Positions 37,558 to 47,174 of a DNA stretch of 64,000 nt are shown piece by piece. Positions within the stretch are counted from its first letter, which is position 1, and the number at the start of each line of letters is the position of its first letter. Where the stretch lies: positions 62,001-126,000 of the forward strand of contig JAQWRT010000027.1 of the NCBI GenBank assembly GCA_029243605.1, written 5' to 3'. Under the pieces are notes generated by a model. That model was not told the DNA's origin, made no database searches, and was given only the letters and a program-made list of their open reading frames with translations. The DNA comes from Myxococcota bacterium (GTDB taxonomy: Bacteria; Myxococcota_A; UBA9160; UBA4427). The position numbers and the translations under genes are program-made.

Positions 37558-37732
37558 AAGGAGGGCGAGGCTTCACTGACTCACCCCATGGACGAGGCTT
37601 TTTTGCGGAGTTACCTGCTGGCAGGGGTATGGGTTCTGATCACGAGCGGCACCTTCGTTCCTGACACCTCTGCACCGAGACCCCACGCCTCGACGGCGAC
37701 CGGAGGTTCGGTTTCACTGGCCCCTGGGTCGA

Positions 37733-38071
37733 TCAGATCGGTGACTTCTTTTCTACTAGCAACTCGCGATATTTCGTTGAGCCGGCGTTTCGCGCGGAGT
37801 GGGTCACGGGGACGCGCTTGGTCTCATCTCCGATGATCACCAAGTCATTGCCCTCGATCTTCAAGGCCACGACGTCACCCTCGCTCAGCACCAGGGGATC
37901 GAGTTCGCGTCCGTCGCCGTCGAAGACCTCGAGCGTGCTCCCCTCGATAACGTAGAAGATGTATTCCATTTCGTGGGTGTGCACCGGCGTGCGCTCACCC
38001 GGTTTCAATTCGAATTCCCATACCTTGATCTTGTCGTCTTCGAAGACGACATTCGATCCCACACCTGCCAT
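37733..38071 (-). CDS. small cupin-domain protein
   Basis: 112 residues from ATG 38071, chosen for AAGGAG five bases upstream. A single cupin barrel: VWEFELKPGERTPVHTHEME with YIFYVIEGSTLEVFDGDG, the first metal motif keeping His-x-His and Glu. The second motif is less clear (SARNAGSTKYREL). Mononuclear-metal cupins include dioxygenases, isomerases and sensor-like binding proteins. Stands alone. Confidence 0.8.
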   Translation of the reverse strand: MAGVGSNVVFEDDKIKVWEFELKPGERTPVHTHEMEYIFYVIEGSTLEVFDGDGRELDPLVLSEGDVVALKIEGNDLVIIGDETKRVPVTHSARNAGSTKYRELLVEKKSPI

Positions 38072-38322
38072 TTCATCTCCTTGGCGAGCACGCGACATTC
38101 TGCGAGTGAGAGTTAAGGACGACAGCCTACGCGATATCGACCACCGCTCCGGCGAATAGCTCGCGTTTCCCAGCCTGACCCGAGTGGGTTTTCGGATTCT
38201 TTTCGGCCGTGACGTCCGCAGATCGGCTCCTGCTCGAGGATTCGGAAGAGCATGCTCTCTTTCCGCGGAACCAATTGCGAGCCGGGAGGAAGCGCGTGGC
38301 TCCGGCAGATCCTCTTGCTCGC

Positions 38323-40707
38323 CTATTCCGAAATCGGACTCAGCGCCTTCGCCATCTCTTTTTTAGCCTCTTCTGTGCGGCCCAGGCGCATCAGGACTTG
38401 GGCCAACTTTCGGTGGGCGGCTGGGCTGGGCTGGATCCGGAGCAGCTGACGATAGTCGGAGACCGCTTCCTCGAATTTTCCCTGCTCGGCCAAGATCGTC
38501 CCGAGATGGTCGTAAGCAGCCGGCTGTTCGGGGTCTGCCTCGATCGCCTCGCGCAAAGATGTGATGGCTTCGTCGACCCGGCCCTGCTGCCCTAGGACGT
38601 AACCGAGCCCGCTATACGCCTGGGCATCTGGGTTTTCCTTCAGGGCTGCGCGGAAGTGGGTCTCGGCGGCTTCGTACTCACCGCTCCGCGTCAGGGCCCC
38701 GGCCACGTTGTAGTGACCGGACGCAGATTGGGGGTCGAGATCCAGCGCTTTACGGAACATCTCGCTCGCTTCTTCGGTCAGCCCCTGGCCCTCAAGTACG
38801 AACCCGAGGTCACTATAGATTGCGGACTGCGGCTCAATTGCGAGGGACTCTCGGTAATGAGCTTCGGCCAACTCGAGCTCGCCAATATCGATGGATGCGA
38901 GGGCCATATTATTGTGGGCCTTCCAGTGTTTCGGATCTATGGTGACCGCCTTCTCCAACGCGACAACCGCTTCCTCGCTCTTTCCCTGCTGGAACAACGC
39001 GAAGCCGAGAGAATTCAACAGTTCTACGTCATCGGGGTGGAGGGCGAGACCTCGCTGGTAGTCCCGAACGGCTCCCGAGTAGTTGCCTGTCCGTTCATTG
39101 GCCATACCCGCCCGAAGAAACGAGTAGGCGTCGAGGAACTCCTCCTTGATCTTCGCGATCGCATCGGCAGGCAAAGGGACGAATTCCGGGATGTTGGCGG
39201 CACGGTCGGGCCCGGTGAAGCGCTCGAGCAGCACCGGAGGGGTGGATCGGCCCTCCGCGTCGATGTGAGTCAGAAAGAGCTGGGTGTAGGGGGTATTGGC
39301 CTTGGAGGAGAAGACCAGCCATCGGCTGTTGGACGACCAGCTATGCCACGAGTTCATCAGGGGCGTATTCGCTCGTAGACGCCGAGCTTCGCCCCCCTCT
39401 GCCGGGATGATATAGAGCTCGCTATCTGGCATCAGCAACATGTAGTTCTCGGCCTTGGTGAACACGATCCACTTGCCGTCCGGAGAGAACTTCGCGAAGA
39501 AATTGCTCATCCCATTATGAGAGGCGCCCCTAACCGGCTCGGCTTTCCCCCCTCGGCCATCGTTGAACGGAACTCGGTAGAGATCGAATTTGAATGGCTC
39601 CTTATCTTCGACAAATTCGGGAACGTCCGTTTCATCCAAGAGGATGGTCGCGGCTTTCTCGATCGAGTCCTTCCGATAGACCTTCGACCGAGCGAATACA
39701 ATTGAGCTTCCGTCGGGACTCCAAGTCGGATTGCTCTGCACGTATTCGGGGTCATCGGCCCCGGGCAATGGCTGGTAAGTACCTGCTTCGGTGTCGTAGA
39801 CGACGAGGATCCCCTTGATCGGAAAGAAGAGCTGAGAAAACGCGATTTCGGGCGTCGCCACGAACACCGCTCGATCCTTGACCGTGCTGATCACGTAGCG
39901 ACCGTCGGGCGAGACCTGTGAGAGGAGCCCAAAAGTCGCCTTGCCGTCGTCTTTTTTGTAATCGCTCCAAGAGATAATCTTCTCGTCGTTCATCACCATC
40001 TGCTGGGAGACGGGAAGGATCGCGTAGCCTCCCTTGTCGTTCCCGTAGTCCACATCGAGACCGAGGACGCCGCCGTTGCCAGAGAAGGAGTGGCAGTTTC
40101 CACAGACCGGAAGGTTCTCGAGGACAATGGGCGGCGCAGTTCTGGAGTCGATCGCCCCGAATCGCCAGCGGATGCGCGAGGGGTCTTGGACGGCCTCGAT
40201 GAACGGGAGCGGCACCTCGCGATAGAAAATTGAATCCCCCACGGGGTCGGTGGAGGTGCGGATCCGGACGCTCGCGGAGGACGCAGTCTGCGCACCCTGA
40301 TCGATGCCCACCACCGCAACCTCTACAGCGTGCGCCTCGCTTCGCCGCTTGATTTCGGCCCAATCCTCTTCTGACGGGCGCCAGTGCGGCTCCGCCACCT
40401 CGAACCGGACCACCTCGCCGGTCGGGCCATAGCGAAGCATGACCAACCACCGTGCAACGCCCTCGGTCGCGTCCTGCCAGAGGAAAGTCGGGGCGACGAT
40501 CTCGGGCGGAAAGAGGGTCTCGTTGTGGGGATAGCTGATTTCAAGGCGCCCAGAGGGTCCGCTCGGAAACCCAGGGGGGGCCGCAGAACCGCAATTCAGC
40601 GCAGTCGCGGCGAAAATCATAGCGGCGAAGAGCACGGGCCAGACCGGGTTGGGCCCCACCCAGGCCCGGGTATCTCCGTCGATTCGAGTTGGACCTTGCC
40701 AATTCAT
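38323..40707 (-). CDS. heme c / PD40 beta-propeller / TPR lipoprotein
   Basis: 794 residues. A hydrophobic signal ends ATALNCG, a lipobox. The N-terminal part (about 50-220) has Ig/beta structure and a single heme motif CGNCH followed by SFSGNGG. The middle (about 230-500) has TolB-like PD40 strands (SQVSPDGRYVISTVKDRAVF, NPTWSPDGSSIVFARSKVYR, KFSPDGKWIVFTKAENYMLL). The C-terminal third has at least six TPR repeats (for example GAVRDYQRGLALHPDDVELL). This combination suggests a periplasmic or outer-membrane scaffold with a redox centre. Function unknown. Divergent from a beta-helix protein. Confidence 0.82.
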   Translation of the reverse strand: MNWQGPTRIDGDTRAWVGPNPVWPVLFAAMIFAATALNCGSAAPPGFPSGPSGRLEISYPHNETLFPPEIVAPTFLWQDATEGVARWLVMLRYGPTGEVVRFEVAEPHWRPSEEDWAEIKRRSEAHAVEVAVVGIDQGAQTASSASVRIRTSTDPVGDSIFYREVPLPFIEAVQDPSRIRWRFGAIDSRTAPPIVLENLPVCGNCHSFSGNGGVLGLDVDYGNDKGGYAILPVSQQMVMNDEKIISWSDYKKDDGKATFGLLSQVSPDGRYVISTVKDRAVFVATPEIAFSQLFFPIKGILVVYDTEAGTYQPLPGADDPEYVQSNPTWSPDGSSIVFARSKVYRKDSIEKAATILLDETDVPEFVEDKEPFKFDLYRVPFNDGRGGKAEPVRGASHNGMSNFFAKFSPDGKWIVFTKAENYMLLMPDSELYIIPAEGGEARRLRANTPLMNSWHSWSSNSRWLVFSSKANTPYTQLFLTHIDAEGRSTPPVLLERFTGPDRAANIPEFVPLPADAIAKIKEEFLDAYSFLRAGMANERTGNYSGAVRDYQRGLALHPDDVELLNSLGFALFQQGKSEEAVVALEKAVTIDPKHWKAHNNMALASIDIGELELAEAHYRESLAIEPQSAIYSDLGFVLEGQGLTEEASEMFRKALDLDPQSASGHYNVAGALTRSGEYEAAETHFRAALKENPDAQAYSGLGYVLGQQGRVDEAITSLREAIEADPEQPAAYDHLGTILAEQGKFEEAVSDYRQLLRIQPSPAAHRKLAQVLMRLGRTEEAKKEMAKALSPISE

Positions 40708-40878
40708 CGCATTTCCGGCCTGTTTTCAAGAATACGGACAGTGGGGCGACCGCCATGCGGCCCTCCCGGCTGGCGCGAAGGGTAGTCATTGCCGGGTTCA
40801 ATGCCAATCGAGGCCCACCCTACAGAAACCCCGGCGATCGCCGAGCGGAAATCTCAGTTATTCGAGTGATCTTCATCG

Positions 40879-40907
40879 TTGACAATCGCGCGCAATCTAC
40901 GTAATAA
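40879..40907 (+). promoter_or_regulatory. sigma-70-type promoter of the beta-helix gene
   Basis: TTGACA (40879-40884), 17-base spacer, TAATAA (40902-40907). Near-consensus; 88 bp before the ATG at 40996. Confidence 0.65.
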
Positions 40908-40995
40908 GGAAAGGAAGTTGCGGGGAAGTTGCGGCCTCTTTGCGGGTCCGCTGCATTTATTCTGGATCAAATGTTTAGTCTGGAGAATTAGCCCA

Positions 40996-42180
40996 ATGAA
41001 TCTGCGCCGGATCTCTACGTTGCTCGGACTCTCCCTTCTGGCGGCTGCGACAGCCGCCGATGCGGCCGTTCATCGCGTTCATCAGGGCGATTCCATCCAG
41101 GCGGCCGTGGACAGCGCCTCGCCCGGGGACACGATCCTCGTTGATCCGGGGACGTACCAAGGAGACCCCTCCAGCCTCTACGGCATTCATATCACCACCC
41201 CGAACCTCCGGTTGATTGGCAAGGTGAGACGCGGCAGGGGCGAAGCCGGCAAGGTTCGCATCCTGGCCAACGGCGACCAGCAGACGGGGATCTTTGTCGC
41301 TCCTGCGGGCTGCGGTTACACCGATTCCAACTGCGCAAGCGAAGATCTCCAGGGCTTTTACGTTCGCGGCTTCACTGTGGAGGGTTTTCCGCAGAACGGG
41401 ATCCAGACCCGCTGGGTGGACGGCTTCAAGTTCGTTCGAAACGAATCCGTCAACAACCTCAACAACGGAATCTATCCGACTCTTTCCGCAAATGGCCTAG
41501 TCAAGAACAATGTCTCCTACGGCTCGCTGGACACAGCGATGTGGGTGGCCGGCTCCGAGAATGTTCGCGTGGTCGGAAACCAACTCTATGGGAGCCCGAT
41601 TGGCTTTGAGATCACTGTTTCGAACGATGTCCAGGTGGAATGGAACTTCATCCACGACAACACCGTCGGTGTTGGCCTCTTCCACCCGAACGCGGCCGGC
41701 AACCCGCCGATGCCCGTCATGGCCAACTGGGTGATCGAGAGAAACTTCATCTTCGACAATAACCTCCCGAATCCGGCGCCTCCCGCCAGCTTTCAGGCCG
41801 GTTTGCCGTCCGGCCTTGGGATCCTGCTCTTGGGGGTCAGCGACAACGTCATCGCAAAGAACTTCATCTCGAGCAACGACTTCGCGGGGATCGGAGTCCT
41901 GGGTTGGTGTACAGCAACCGGCTTGGGCGATCCGCGTCGCAACTGCGAAAACGATTTACCCCGGGCCAACCCCTCCGCGAACAACAATCTGGTCTACAGG
42001 AATTGGTTGACGGGTAACGGTCAGAGCCCGCCTCCGTATCTTCCACTGCCTGGCGTAGACATCCTCTATGTCCAGACTCCTCCCTATGAGCCGGGGACTG
42101 GCAACTGCTTCGAGCAGAATCGCCCGAGCACGTTGACGTTCTACTCCTCTGTCGGGGTGCTGCCCACCGACGGATGCTAG
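40996..42180 (+). CDS. secreted right-handed parallel beta-helix protein
   Basis: 394 residues from ATG 40996 (GGAG nine bases before). Signal peptide RRISTLLGLSLLAAATAADA. Then HQGDSIQAAVDSASPGDTIL with VDPGTYQG, the usual entry of pectate-lyase/NosD-like parallel beta-helices, and short coil repeats rich in Asn (NGIYPTLSANGLVKNNVSYG, GSENVRVVGNQLYG, SDNVIAKNFISSNDFAG). Cys pairs may be disulfides. Such proteins bind or cleave polysaccharides at the cell surface. Catalytic residues are not identifiable. A good promoter lies upstream. Confidence 0.85.
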   Translation: MNLRRISTLLGLSLLAAATAADAAVHRVHQGDSIQAAVDSASPGDTILVDPGTYQGDPSSLYGIHITTPNLRLIGKVRRGRGEAGKVRILANGDQQTGIFVAPAGCGYTDSNCASEDLQGFYVRGFTVEGFPQNGIQTRWVDGFKFVRNESVNNLNNGIYPTLSANGLVKNNVSYGSLDTAMWVAGSENVRVVGNQLYGSPIGFEITVSNDVQVEWNFIHDNTVGVGLFHPNAAGNPPMPVMANWVIERNFIFDNNLPNPAPPASFQAGLPSGLGILLLGVSDNVIAKNFISSNDFAGIGVLGWCTATGLGDPRRNCENDLPRANPSANNNLVYRNWLTGNGQSPPPYLPLPGVDILYVQTPPYEPGTGNCFEQNRPSTLTFYSSVGVLPTDGC

Positions 42181-42350
42181 CCGCCCAGCGCCACTGAATT
42201 TCAAATCCCCGACTCAGCCCCTGGGCTGAGCGGCCACGGCGATGTCGGTGCGCTATCGGTTCAGCTTGGCACGTCATTGGGCGCCTTGGCTTTTGCGTGC
42301 ATGAGTCGCGCGGGAACCGAGAGCCGGAGATGGCCGATTAGAGGATTGAA

Positions 42351-43574
42351 GTGTCTGCCCATCCGATTGCCGAGACCATTCAGACGCATGGCTGCAGGGT
42401 CGTTCTCCGCCGGGTAGAAGGCTGCGAGGCCAGAGAGCTCTTTTTTCTCTGTCAGCCTATCGCCGAAATCGCGGACGTGGGCCCACAGGCCGAGGCGATC
42501 TATCGCGCCATCGTCAGCGTCCTCGACGCTGAAGGAGGGAGTTTCGAGTCGGTCGTCTCCGAGACGGTCTTTCTCCGGAGTCTACGTACGAATCTTGAGC
42601 CGGTGCGCTTGGCGCGCGATCGGGTTCTCGAGACATGCGCAGGGGGCTCTCATCGACCCGCCATGGCTGAGATCGAGCAGTTCCCATTGAACGAGCGAGC
42701 CTGCTTGGAAGTCGCGGTGCAGGCGGTCCTGCCAAACACGGCACCGTTGCGGGTCGACAGCTTCAAGGCCACCACGGCCTGTGGCTGTTCCGAGTGCGCC
42801 CGATTGCACGGCCTGCGGTTCCACCTTGGTGACGAGGCCCGACTCTACGCCAGCGGTCTCTGCGGGCAGGGCAATGACGCTTACGAGCAGACGCAGGGAA
42901 TGTTCAATGTCGCCGAAGGCCTGCTGCAGCAGGCCGGGATGGAGTTCAGCGATGTTGTGCGCACCTGGATTCATCTGCGCGAGATGGAACGCGACTATGG
43001 GGATCTGAACCGGGCGCGGCGCGACTTCTTCGCGATGCGGGGGATCGACCCGGCTCCGGCCAGCACCGGCATCGGGGGTGGGCCGGCTTCTGAGGAGCAC
43101 GATCTCTGCCTTGGTCTATACGCCGTGAAAGCCGCGAACCCACCCCTACGGACCGTGATGACCTCGCCCACACTCAACGAAGCGATGCAGTACGGCGCTG
43201 ACTTCGTCCGCGGAATGAAGATGGTGGAGGCTAATAAGGTCGTGCTTCACGTCTCCGGGACCGCGAGCATCGACGAGGCCGGAATGACAGCCCATCCAGG
43301 AGACTTTGAGGGCCAAGCGGACCGAATGCTCGCGAACATCGCTGCACTGCTCGAGGGGCAAGGCGCCAGCTTCGGAGACATTGTCTCTGCAGTCACGTAC
43401 CTGAAGCGCCCTGCCGACGCAGGGCGCTTGCGGGAGAAGCTCCATGAAGCGGGCTTCCAGGGCTTTCCCAACGCGTTGGTCGCGGCGCAGGTCTGCCGCC
43501 CCGAACTCCTCTGCGAAATCGAGGCAGTAGCCATCCTGCCGAGACAAAAAGACCCGCGACGGGACTCCGAGTAG
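42351..43574 (+). CDS. tandem RidA/YjgF-fold protein, chorismatase-like central segment
   Basis: 407 residues from GTG 42351 (GAGG upstream). At least two YjgF/RidA-type domains: LYASGLCGQGNDAYEQTQGM with VRTWIHLREMERDYGDLNRA and PASTGIGGG in the centre, then HVSGTASIDEAGMTAHPGDF with FGDIVSAVTYLKRP in the C-terminal part. The RTW-PASTGIGG segment recalls FkbO/Hyg5-type chorismatases, while the size and C-terminal RidA domain do not match exactly. The final codons (from about 43551) are supplied by an ~88-bp dispersed repeat, so the native C-terminus may have been replaced. Confidence 0.75.
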   Translation: MSAHPIAETIQTHGCRVVLRRVEGCEARELFFLCQPIAEIADVGPQAEAIYRAIVSVLDAEGGSFESVVSETVFLRSLRTNLEPVRLARDRVLETCAGGSHRPAMAEIEQFPLNERACLEVAVQAVLPNTAPLRVDSFKATTACGCSECARLHGLRFHLGDEARLYASGLCGQGNDAYEQTQGMFNVAEGLLQQAGMEFSDVVRTWIHLREMERDYGDLNRARRDFFAMRGIDPAPASTGIGGGPASEEHDLCLGLYAVKAANPPLRTVMTSPTLNEAMQYGADFVRGMKMVEANKVVLHVSGTASIDEAGMTAHPGDFEGQADRMLANIAALLEGQGASFGDIVSAVTYLKRPADAGRLREKLHEAGFQGFPNALVAAQVCRPELLCEIEAVAILPRQKDPRRDSE

Positions 43575-43639
43575 GGACTCGGCATAACGCCCATACCCCG
43601 ACGTTGTGCGGGAAGACAGCTTGAATGTCCTATCCTCCC
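43551..43639 (-). repeat. dispersed ~88-bp hairpin repeat, copy A
   Basis: Read on the minus strand: GATAGGACATTCAAGCTG, then ACAACGTCGGGGTATGGGCG, then GTTATGCCGAGTCC, ending in the short palindrome GTCCCGTCGCGGGTC followed by TTTTTG, which is terminator-like. It overlaps the last eight codons of the RidA-like gene. Most diverged copy in its right half. Confidence 0.75.
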
Positions 43640-43840
43640 GATGACACCCCGGCCGAGCCTCGCGAGCCAACTCGACAGAGATTTTATGGCGTGGATGAAA
43701 ACAGCAGAGGGCAAGACCATGGGCGCTGCAACGCAGGAATGGCTACGGCGTGAAAAAGCAAAGGCTGAAGACGAGCCGTCGGTCCGAGCGCGTCAGAATC
43801 AGTGATCGAGAATTCGGACCCATCACGAAGAAGGCATGCC

Positions 43841-45055
43841 GTGTCACCCAACACTCCGTCGCCGCGCCTCGTCCCCGAGCCGACCCAGACAGGAACATCC
43901 CTGCCTCTCTGGACCTACGCCAGCGAAGAACTGCTTGAACTCGAATATCAGGAGTTCTTCCTGAAGAGCTGGCAGCTCGTCGGGCATGTCTGCGACCTGC
44001 CCTCGCCCGGTGATTTCCTCACTTTCGATCTCTGGCGAGACAGCGTGATCGTCCTGCGGGGCAAGGATCGAGTCCTCCGTGCCTTCTCTAACATTTGCCG
44101 CCATCGCGCTTCTCGCCTGCTGGATGGCCGGGGCAATTGTGGCGGCGCGATCCAGTGTGCCTATCACGGCTGGTCGTTCCGAAACGACGGAACCCTCAGC
44201 GGCATCCCAAAGCCCGAAAATTTTCCGGGGGTCGATAAATCCGAACTCGGCTTGCTCGAAGTCCGGATGGAGATCTACCGGGGGCACATCTTCGTCAATC
44301 TATCCGAGGAGGGGCCGCGTGTCCGGGAGATGATGGGCCCGATCGACGACCAGGTGGCCGTGTACGCACCCGAGGGTTATGAGCCCATGGACGACCCGGT
44401 CGCCGAGATCTGGGAATGCAACTGGAAGCTCGCCTGGGACAACTACCAGGAGAACTACCACATCCCAATCGGACACCCATCCCTGCATAGACTTCTGGTG
44501 GAGACTGGCGAAGGCTTGACGCTGGACAACGGGATCAACACGGGGATTTTCGTGCTACGCGACAAGCCCTCGAGCGTGGCGCGCGAGCGCCGATACCAGG
44601 AACTGATGCCCTCTACGGACCATCGCTATCCCGAAGGCAAGCGGAGAAGATGGCTTCAGATCAGCATGAACCCGAATATGGGCATCGAGTACTACCCTGA
44701 CATGTTCTCGATGATGCAGATCCTGCCGCTGGGAACCGCACGGACCCAGATCAAGATGATCCATCACTCTCCACCCAATCCGTCGGCCGAAGAGCGTGAG
44801 ATGCAGGCCATCGAGGTCGCGCTACTCGATGAAGTCAATGCTCAGGACAAGATTTTGGTCGAGCGGATCCAGCGTGGCGTGCAATCCTCAGGCTACAAAC
44901 CCGGCCCCCTCGCCCTGGAAGAATCAGGGATTCATGACTTTCACAATCTCGTGCGCGAGCGCCTGCCCGTTACCCGCCTCCCAGAAGCCCCCATGCGAGG
45001 CTCGCTCGCCCAAGAGAACGCACGGTTGAAATCCCAGGCTCCGACGAAGCGCTAG
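43841..45055 (+). CDS. Rieske non-heme iron oxygenase, large subunit
   Basis: 404 residues from GTG 43841 (AAGAAGG upstream). Rieske cluster ligands lie in CRHRASRLL and CAYHGWSF (C-x-H ... C-x2-H), and the catalytic iron His pair in NYQENYHIPIGHPSLH. The Asp/Glu third ligand should be in the C-terminal part. Typical ring-hydroxylating/demethylating oxygenase alpha subunit. No reductase is adjacent, but a Rieske ferredoxin is encoded 870 bp downstream. The gene is flanked by inverted copies A and B of the dispersed repeat. Substrate unknown; relatives act on aromatics, quaternary amines or choline-like compounds. Confidence 0.92.
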   Translation: MSPNTPSPRLVPEPTQTGTSLPLWTYASEELLELEYQEFFLKSWQLVGHVCDLPSPGDFLTFDLWRDSVIVLRGKDRVLRAFSNICRHRASRLLDGRGNCGGAIQCAYHGWSFRNDGTLSGIPKPENFPGVDKSELGLLEVRMEIYRGHIFVNLSEEGPRVREMMGPIDDQVAVYAPEGYEPMDDPVAEIWECNWKLAWDNYQENYHIPIGHPSLHRLLVETGEGLTLDNGINTGIFVLRDKPSSVARERRYQELMPSTDHRYPEGKRRRWLQISMNPNMGIEYYPDMFSMMQILPLGTARTQIKMIHHSPPNPSAEEREMQAIEVALLDEVNAQDKILVERIQRGVQSSGYKPGPLALEESGIHDFHNLVRERLPVTRLPEAPMRGSLAQENARLKSQAPTKR

Positions 45056-45207
45056 CCCGGCCGTCTCTCGTTGCGCTTAGCCGTGTTGACGTGAAGGAGC
45101 TTCGCCTGGTCCTCTACCGATACCCCACCCAAACATACGGGCCCCCGTATCTGGTACGCTTTCCCGTCGACACGCTCTGCGAAATGGGGCGAGCAGGAGG
45201 TCATCCG

Positions 45208-45300
45208 ATGAGCAACCCCGTCCGAATCGCCTTGGTCGCGATCTTGATCGTGATTCTGTACTACCTGGTCGTGACTCTCGGTCGCAGTGTCGCGGGCTAA
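45208..45300 (+). CDS. 30-residue single-helix membrane peptide
   Basis: ATG 45208 is preceded by a strong AGGAGG at seven bases. The peptide is SNPVRIALVAILIVILYYLV followed by VTLGRSVAG, one membrane helix with a basic start. Too short for usual gene calls. It lies between the Rieske oxygenase and repeat copy B. Function unknown. Confidence 0.6.
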   Translation: MSNPVRIALVAILIVILYYLVVTLGRSVAG

Positions 45301-45928
45301 TCCAGCGAGCGCCGTGGGGCTGAGCCATCTTCGGCCGCTGTAGGCATTGCGATGCACAACGCCGCGAGCAGACGTCACCGATCTGTGTGGTCCGCCCGCA
45401 GCCTCAGAGGTCGGTATCCATTTCCAACGCATCGCCGACTCCGACAGCTTCTTTCCTCAGGGCGGAATCTTCTTTCCCCCTTTCTCCGGTAGGGAGCGCG
45501 GACCTTAAGGCCGTTGATTTCGTCGGGGCCAGGTGGTATTCCGCGGGCGCGACGGGCTGGGGTGCCACGGCATCCACCTCCACAACGGTGAGAGCCTCGC
45601 AGCGGGAGGTAGGCGAGTCAGCCCCTCGGGGGATAAGGCGTTCGAACTGAGTTCTGGCACCACGTCCGAGTATGGGCGTTATGTTAAATCCATTAAGGCA
45701 GCTCCGTGACGGGGCCGGACTCCAAAAATAATTCCTCCACATCGCATCAACCCGACTTAACGCTACACCCCGAATCAAGCCCGTCCTGGAGAAAAAGAGC
45801 CAAGGCCGCCCAACCCAAGAAGAACGGTCCTCGCCAGGTTCGACGCTCTCCGCGCGCAAACAGGAAGAACAACTCCAGCCCCTGAAAGACGGACACTCCG
45901 CACGACTCGTGCCCTTGGGAGCTCTTTA
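45301..45928. other. gene-free stretch containing repeat copy B
   Basis: 628 bases with no convincing gene apart from the repeat at 45628-45715. Open frames here are low in hydrophobic pattern and look like chance. Confidence 0.4.
45628..45715 (+). repeat. dispersed ~88-bp hairpin repeat, copy B
   Basis: Plus strand: GGGGGATAAGGCGTTCGAAC, then CACGTCCGAGTATGGGCG, then TTATGTTAAATCC, ending GCTCCGTGACGGGGC. The only copy in this orientation; it is inverted relative to A across the Rieske oxygenase gene. Confidence 0.75.
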
Positions 45929-46258
45929 TTGGCCTACCAGAAAGTCGCGAATACGAACGACCTGCCCACAGGCCGCGGCCTCTGCGTTCAGGTGGATGGC
46001 ATCGATATCGGCCTCTTTCGCGTGGGCGCAAACATCTACGCCATGGAGAACCGCTGCCCACACGCTGATGACCCGCTCAGCGAAGGGAGCCTGGAAGGCA
46101 CCATCGTGACTTGTCGTGCCCACGGATGGCAATTCGACGTACGTACCGGCTTCCGACCGGAAGACGGCGATGGCTTTCCCATTCCGCGTTTCAAGGTACG
46201 CACAACGGGAAATATAATCGAAATCGACCTTCAGTCCTCGCCTGACGAAAACCCATAG
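45929..46258 (+). CDS. Rieske-type [2Fe-2S] ferredoxin
   Basis: 109 residues from TTG 45929, with GGGAG upstream. Cluster ligands in NRCPHADDPLSEG and VTCRAHGWQFDVRTG. Soluble Rieske ferredoxins of this size pass electrons from a reductase to a Rieske oxygenase; the oxygenase gene 0.9 kb upstream is the obvious partner. Intact. Confidence 0.9.
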   Translation: MAYQKVANTNDLPTGRGLCVQVDGIDIGLFRVGANIYAMENRCPHADDPLSEGSLEGTIVTCRAHGWQFDVRTGFRPEDGDGFPIPRFKVRTTGNIIEIDLQSSPDENP

Positions 46259-46442
46259 AACGAAATAGCGGCGGGCTCTTTCCCAATGCGGTCAATCTTG
46301 CTCGCGTAAAGCTCGCAGAACCATGGGGTAAGAAGTGGCCGGTACTCGTGCTGGAACTCATAGGGGATAGTGCTCCGGTCGATCATCGAGTTCGGGCCCG
46401 AGGGGGGCCCTGCTGCGCCTCGTGGCGAGCAGTTCGATGGGA

Positions 46443-46709
46443 TCAGCCGTCGCCGCTTTTAAATACGGTGCTGGTCGGATTTCGGCCCTGACCTCCGCTC
46501 CCGCGTCCTCCCCCGCCGCTCTTACCGCCGGACTTTCCGCCGCCGGGGACAACCTTGAGCTCGCCGGTCTCAACGAGGGCGGCGACGGCAGGGTGTTCCA
46601 CTGCGCGTGCGCGGATCTCGCCTTCTTTGCCCGGGCCCAGGAAAAGCCGCTTCCCACCCGGAAGCGGAATGTTCAGTGGTTTCTTCGTCGTGTTCTTGAT
46701 CGTCGGCAA
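46443..46709 (-). CDS. small hypothetical protein with Gly-rich tail
   Basis: 88 residues from TTG 46709, chosen because GGGGAGA precedes it and the family-like sequence starts there. PTIKNTTKKPLNIPLPGGKR followed by LFLGPGKEGEIRARAVEHPA and VAALVETGELKVVPGG, then a Gly/Ser/Lys-rich tail. I recognise the N-terminal half as a common uncharacterised small protein type (NxTxKPLxIPLPGGK). Function unknown. Confidence 0.6.
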   Translation of the reverse strand: MPTIKNTTKKPLNIPLPGGKRLFLGPGKEGEIRARAVEHPAVAALVETGELKVVPGGGKSGGKSGGGGRGSGGQGRNPTSTVFKSGDG

Positions 46710-47174
46710 AACAGCGTCTCCCCATTGAACTGCGTACACCCGCAACTCGACCGCAGCGGGCGCATAGTAGCTACTCGATGGGCGGATAGCCTTAAACAGG
46801 GACGCGTTTCTTCATCGGAGCTCTCAGTGGCCATTCAGGCGCGTCGCTTACCCGCACACCGATTATCCCAAGCGATCACGCGTAGGGGGTGCTCGGTGTG
46901 GCGTCGAAGCCGGGGCTGCCCCCCCTTGCCATTGAAGGGCTCCGTCTCTCCGGGTTGGTGCTCCGATGGGGTGGCGTACGGAGCGGGGAAGAGCACGTTC
47001 TAGGGAGCAAACGTGGTCGGCGCCTCGAGTGTTCGCACTCTCCCGACGGTCTTTCCCAAGGCTCCAATAGAGTCCACGCTTCGCGCTGGCGGAGACGGGC
47101 GGGGGCGTATCCGATGGCCTAGCCTCTTGGGTGGTCGGATAGATTGGCCCCAGCTTCATAGATGGGAGACGTCC
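46710..47174. other. gene-free stretch
   Basis: 465 bases upstream of the dimethylglycine-dehydrogenase-like gene. No RNA or repeat recognised; it probably contains that operon's promoter. Confidence 0.35.
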
